From Candidatus Equinaster intestinalis (GTDB lineage Bacteria > Bacillota_A > Clostridia > Oscillospirales > Acutalibacteraceae), in assembly GCA_018065375.1 (NCBI GenBank), contig JAGHTJ010000022.1, positions 1 through 8,003 of the forward strand: DNA of 8,003 bases, written 5' to 3'. The notes under the pieces were generated by a model. That model did no database searches and had not been told where the DNA came from. It saw nothing but the letters and a program-made list of their open reading frames with translations. How positions within the stretch are numbered: the stretch's first letter is position 1; each line of letters opens with the position of its first letter. Of the stretch, positions 5,634 through 8,003 are shown one piece after another. The translations under genes were made by a program, and so were the position numbers.

Positions 5634-7799
5634 AAAAGTACAAAAAGATCACTTATTATGAGCGCGCTTTCGCTTGTAGTATGTGTAACAATGCTCTTGG
5701 GCACAACATTTGCGTGGTTTACCAGCAGTGTCACTTCGGGCAGAAATACGATTGTTGCCGGTAACCTTGATGTTCAGCTTACACACAGCAACGGTAAGGT
5801 TACAAATCAAACCGTTCAGGATGCAACCGACCTTTTTGCCATTGATTATTGGGAGCCCGGCGTTATAGCTTACGAGAACTTTACGGTTACAAATGCAGGC
5901 AAGCTTGCGCTTAAGTATGCATTAAGCCTTAGCATTTTCGATAAGAATTACTATAACGATAAGGACCTTTCCGATGTAATCAAGGCAGCTGTTATTGACG
6001 GCGGCTTTAATCCTACCGGAACTACTCCCGCAGAAAAGCGTGCCGAAGCACAGGCGCTCACCTTTACATCTCTTGCCGATTTCCAGAAAAAAGGCAATCT
6101 TAAAGCAAAGGGCACTACAGGTAAGGATAGCGAAACTTACGGCGTAGTTCTCTATTGGGTGCCTTCCGAAAACGATAACCTTTATAATGTAACTGACGGT
6201 AATTCGGTTGAGACTTCCGTTTTGGGTGTAACCGCCGAAAACGCCGGCAATGCACTCTTTATCGAATTCGGTGTAAACCTCGTTGCCACTCAGGATACTG
6301 TCGAGGCGGATAGCTTTGATAAGCAGTATGATGTTTCCGCTCAGCTCCCCGTTGTAGCTTCGTTCAACAGCATTAAAAAAGCCGATGTAACCGATACTTC
6401 CAAATCTTTAAAGATTACCAAACAGGGTGCTCTTGAAAGTGCCGAAGTTAAGGCAACCGGTGCAAAAACAGTTTTTGAATCTCTTGAGGATAAGACCGAC
6501 GGTCGTAACAACGATATGACCTTAACCTTAAGCGTTAACGAAATTGATAATAAGGTAAAAGATGTTGAGGGCGGCAAAGAAAAAACCCTTAACTTTGATA
6601 TCAATATGTCGGCGGTTATGAAGGTTACAAATGCCACTAACGGAGCTTTGATTGATACAAAGAAGAATGACAATGTTGAAAAGCTTGATGAATTTACCAC
6701 AATTGTGCTTAACATCGGTCAGTTCAGCGCTGTATCGGTTCTTCATAAGGGTGTACCTATGCAAAAGCTTAATTCTGCAACTGCTGTTCCGACCGATACC
6801 GTAAACGGCGGATATTTCTATGATGGTGAGTCAAATGTTTATCTTGTAACAAAGACCTTCTCACCGTTCTCATTTATATTAACAACCAACCATGTTTGGG
6901 AATATACAAGCAATAATAACGGCACACATAACGCTGTTTGCAAAAACGATGCTTTGCATAAAATAACCAACGAAGCTTGCGATACCGACGGTACCGACGG
7001 CGCTTGCAGCAAGTGCGGCTATAAAAAGCAGCTCCAAAAAGGCTCTGTTATGCACCTCGATGTTAACGGCGACGGAAACGCCGAAGATTTCCTCGTTCTT
7101 AAAAAGGACGGCGATAGTGTCGAAATTATGGCACAAACTCCGTTTGTAGCATACGACGGCGGCACAGCATGGGGATTTTCAGATGCTTCAGTTGGCGCCA
7201 GATTCAGTAAATCTATTGTTGGTACATATTTAAATGGCACAGATACTACAGTAGAAATCCAAAAGGACAATACTATGTATGAAACCGCTATTTATTGCAC
7301 TACCTACTATGGAAATCTTTCTAAAGCCACAAAGGATGCAATCGTTACACAAGAGATAAAACAGTATAAATATAACATACCGGCAACAAAGCCCGCTTCC
7401 GGCGAATATTATACATCGGTTGGTGATAAATATACTTATTGGTTTGAAAAGAAGGGTGAAGGACATAATGATTCTACGACTACTAAGCCTTATAACAAAT
7501 TCAATGTATATGTTCTCGGAATTGAGGATATAGTAGATTATCTCGGTAAAGATAATGTAACTGCAGCTAATCTTAAAAAGATGTTCCCCAATACCACTGA
7601 TAAGAGAATTTGGCTTAATACCCAACTTGACACCAATAAGCAAAATGGCGCCGAAAAAGGTAATATTTCTTATCTTTTCTATTCAAACGGTGATTTTAAT
7701 TCCACTATGCCGAATGGCGGTCATGGCCAACTTGCCTATGCAATGCCTGTTATGACATTGGATTTAACCAAACTTGCAACCGCTTATACCTTTGATTAA
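5631..7799 (+). CDS. large TasA/CalY-like exported protein with zinc-ribbon-like and DUF6273-like C-terminal modules
   Basis: 722 residues from ATG 5631. Residues 1-28 are a SipW-type signal (GTTFAWF at 24-30), and residues 29-233 are a TasA-like head with AGNLDVQL (43-50), YWEPG (73-77) and LVATQDTVEADSFDK (217-231). Over the first 50 residues it shares 36 with the protein at 176. Residues 240-415 look beta-rich and are unrecognised. Residues 421-462 hold His421, His433, Cys437, His443, Cys450 and Cys459-x-x-Cys462, a zinc-ribbon-like segment common in secreted gut-Clostridia proteins. DVNGDGNAED (477-486) resembles a calcium-binding loop. About 470-722 (VYVLGIEDIVDYLG at 626-639, IWLN at 660-663, MPVMTLDL at 705-712) recalls DUF6273; this is my weakest assignment. 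GC falls toward the 3' end. No membrane anchor is seen after the signal. Proposed role (inference): a fibre-associated display or binding protein, parallel to the beta-helix paralogue. Confidence 0.85.
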   Translation: MKSTKRSLIMSALSLVVCVTMLLGTTFAWFTSSVTSGRNTIVAGNLDVQLTHSNGKVTNQTVQDATDLFAIDYWEPGVIAYENFTVTNAGKLALKYALSLSIFDKNYYNDKDLSDVIKAAVIDGGFNPTGTTPAEKRAEAQALTFTSLADFQKKGNLKAKGTTGKDSETYGVVLYWVPSENDNLYNVTDGNSVETSVLGVTAENAGNALFIEFGVNLVATQDTVEADSFDKQYDVSAQLPVVASFNSIKKADVTDTSKSLKITKQGALESAEVKATGAKTVFESLEDKTDGRNNDMTLTLSVNEIDNKVKDVEGGKEKTLNFDINMSAVMKVTNATNGALIDTKKNDNVEKLDEFTTIVLNIGQFSAVSVLHKGVPMQKLNSATAVPTDTVNGGYFYDGESNVYLVTKTFSPFSFILTTNHVWEYTSNNNGTHNAVCKNDALHKITNEACDTDGTDGACSKCGYKKQLQKGSVMHLDVNGDGNAEDFLVLKKDGDSVEIMAQTPFVAYDGGTAWGFSDASVGARFSKSIVGTYLNGTDTTVEIQKDNTMYETAIYCTTYYGNLSKATKDAIVTQEIKQYKYNIPATKPASGEYYTSVGDKYTYWFEKKGEGHNDSTTTKPYNKFNVYVLGIEDIVDYLGKDNVTAANLKKMFPNTTDKRIWLNTQLDTNKQNGAEKGNISYLFYSNGDFNSTMPNGGHGQLAYAMPVMTLDLTKLATAYTFD

Positions 7800-7831
7800 G
7801 GAATAAGACTTTATTTCGTAAAAAATGCGCT

Positions 7832-7869
7832 CCCGAGCAAGGGCAGGGCAAGTTAGGGATAACAAGCCC
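7832..7869 (+). repeat. possible degenerate two-hairpin element after the last gene
   Basis: CCC (7832-7834) and GGG (7841-7843) could form a short stem. It is followed by an imperfect stem GGGC-AA-GTTA (7846-7855) with TAAC-AA-GCCC (7860-7869), loop GGGA. The order (CCC/GGG stem, then a GC-rich second stem) resembles the elements at 6-76, 2380-2449 and 4777-4841, but pairing is weak, so this may be chance. Confidence 0.25.
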
Positions 7870-7902
7870 CAAAACGCCATTTTTGGCAAATAACTTCTTT
7901 AG

Positions 7903-7940
7903 AAATAACCGACATACGTCAGTATGTCGGTTATTTTATG
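7903..7940 (+). terminator. intrinsic terminator, possibly bidirectional
   Basis: A perfect 15-bp stem, AAATAACCGACATAC (7903-7917) with GTATGTCGGTTATTT (7922-7936), and a GTCA loop. The stem's own A/T-rich ends supply T-rich tails on both strands, so it may end transcription from either side. It lies about 100 nt after the last stop. The remaining 7941-8003 has a 7-bp inverted repeat (CTCAAAA 7953-7959 with TTTTGAG 7967-7973) and no gene that I can support. Confidence 0.75.
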
Positions 7941-8003
7941 CATCGTTCTTTACTCAAAAATGTCAGTTTTGAGGTGCTTTGCAGTTTTGTGTGAGCAAAA
8001 TTT

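Noticed and set aside
7230..7643. Minus-strand open frame of 137 codons in the last gene
   Set aside because: It lies in an AT-rich stretch of a continuous + strand gene; no ribosome site was identified and the product is not recognised.
7951..8003. Possible 3' end of a convergent minus-strand gene
   Set aside because: Two minus-strand frames are open from the window edge and stop before the terminator, but 17-23 codons are too few to judge. A bidirectional terminator would fit, so it remains possible.

Overview
The window looks like a stretch of a Clostridia chromosome, probably a gut Oscillospirales/Ruminococcaceae-type organism. This is inferred from strong AAGGAGG-type ribosome sites, moderate GC, and a protein repertoire typical of that group: SipW-type signal peptides, Cys/His zinc-ribbon-like segments, and a C-terminal domain resembling DUF6273. 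All six genes lie on the + strand and all appear to encode exported proteins. No housekeeping gene, RNA gene, insertion sequence or CRISPR array was seen.

The locus reads as a dedicated TasA/CalY (camelysin)-like surface-fibre cluster. Five of the six proteins begin with a SipW-dependent-type signal: a hydrophobic stretch ending in (T/S)-(F/L)-A-W-F or a variant, followed by a short strand and N-(L)-D-V or an equivalent. In Bacillus, proteins of this type are processed by the signal peptidase SipW and polymerise into extracellular fibres.

Layout. 1-175 is a structured leader. 176-2359 is a large TasA-like protein whose C-terminal two-thirds is predicted beta-helix. 2360-2519 is a spacer with two tandem hairpins and six heptad repeats. 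2520-4747 is a tightly packed three-gene unit: a small TasA-like protein with a TTG start, a membrane-anchored protein with a degenerate sortase-like C-terminus, and a TasA-like protein. 4748-4898 is a spacer with three hairpins. 4899-5543 is a small TasA-like protein. 5544-5630 is a spacer with a strong hairpin. 5631-7799 is a second large TasA-like protein carrying a zinc-ribbon-like segment, a calcium-loop-like motif and a DUF6273-like C-terminal domain. 7800-8003 holds a terminator.

Proposed joint role (inference): the small proteins supply fibre subunits, the membrane-anchored protein ties the fibre to the cell in the manner of TapA, and the two large paralogues share a fibre-compatible head of about 230 residues but display different C-terminal modules. 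The hairpin-rich spacers could set subunit ratios. The SipW-type peptidase, and any regulator, must lie outside the window.
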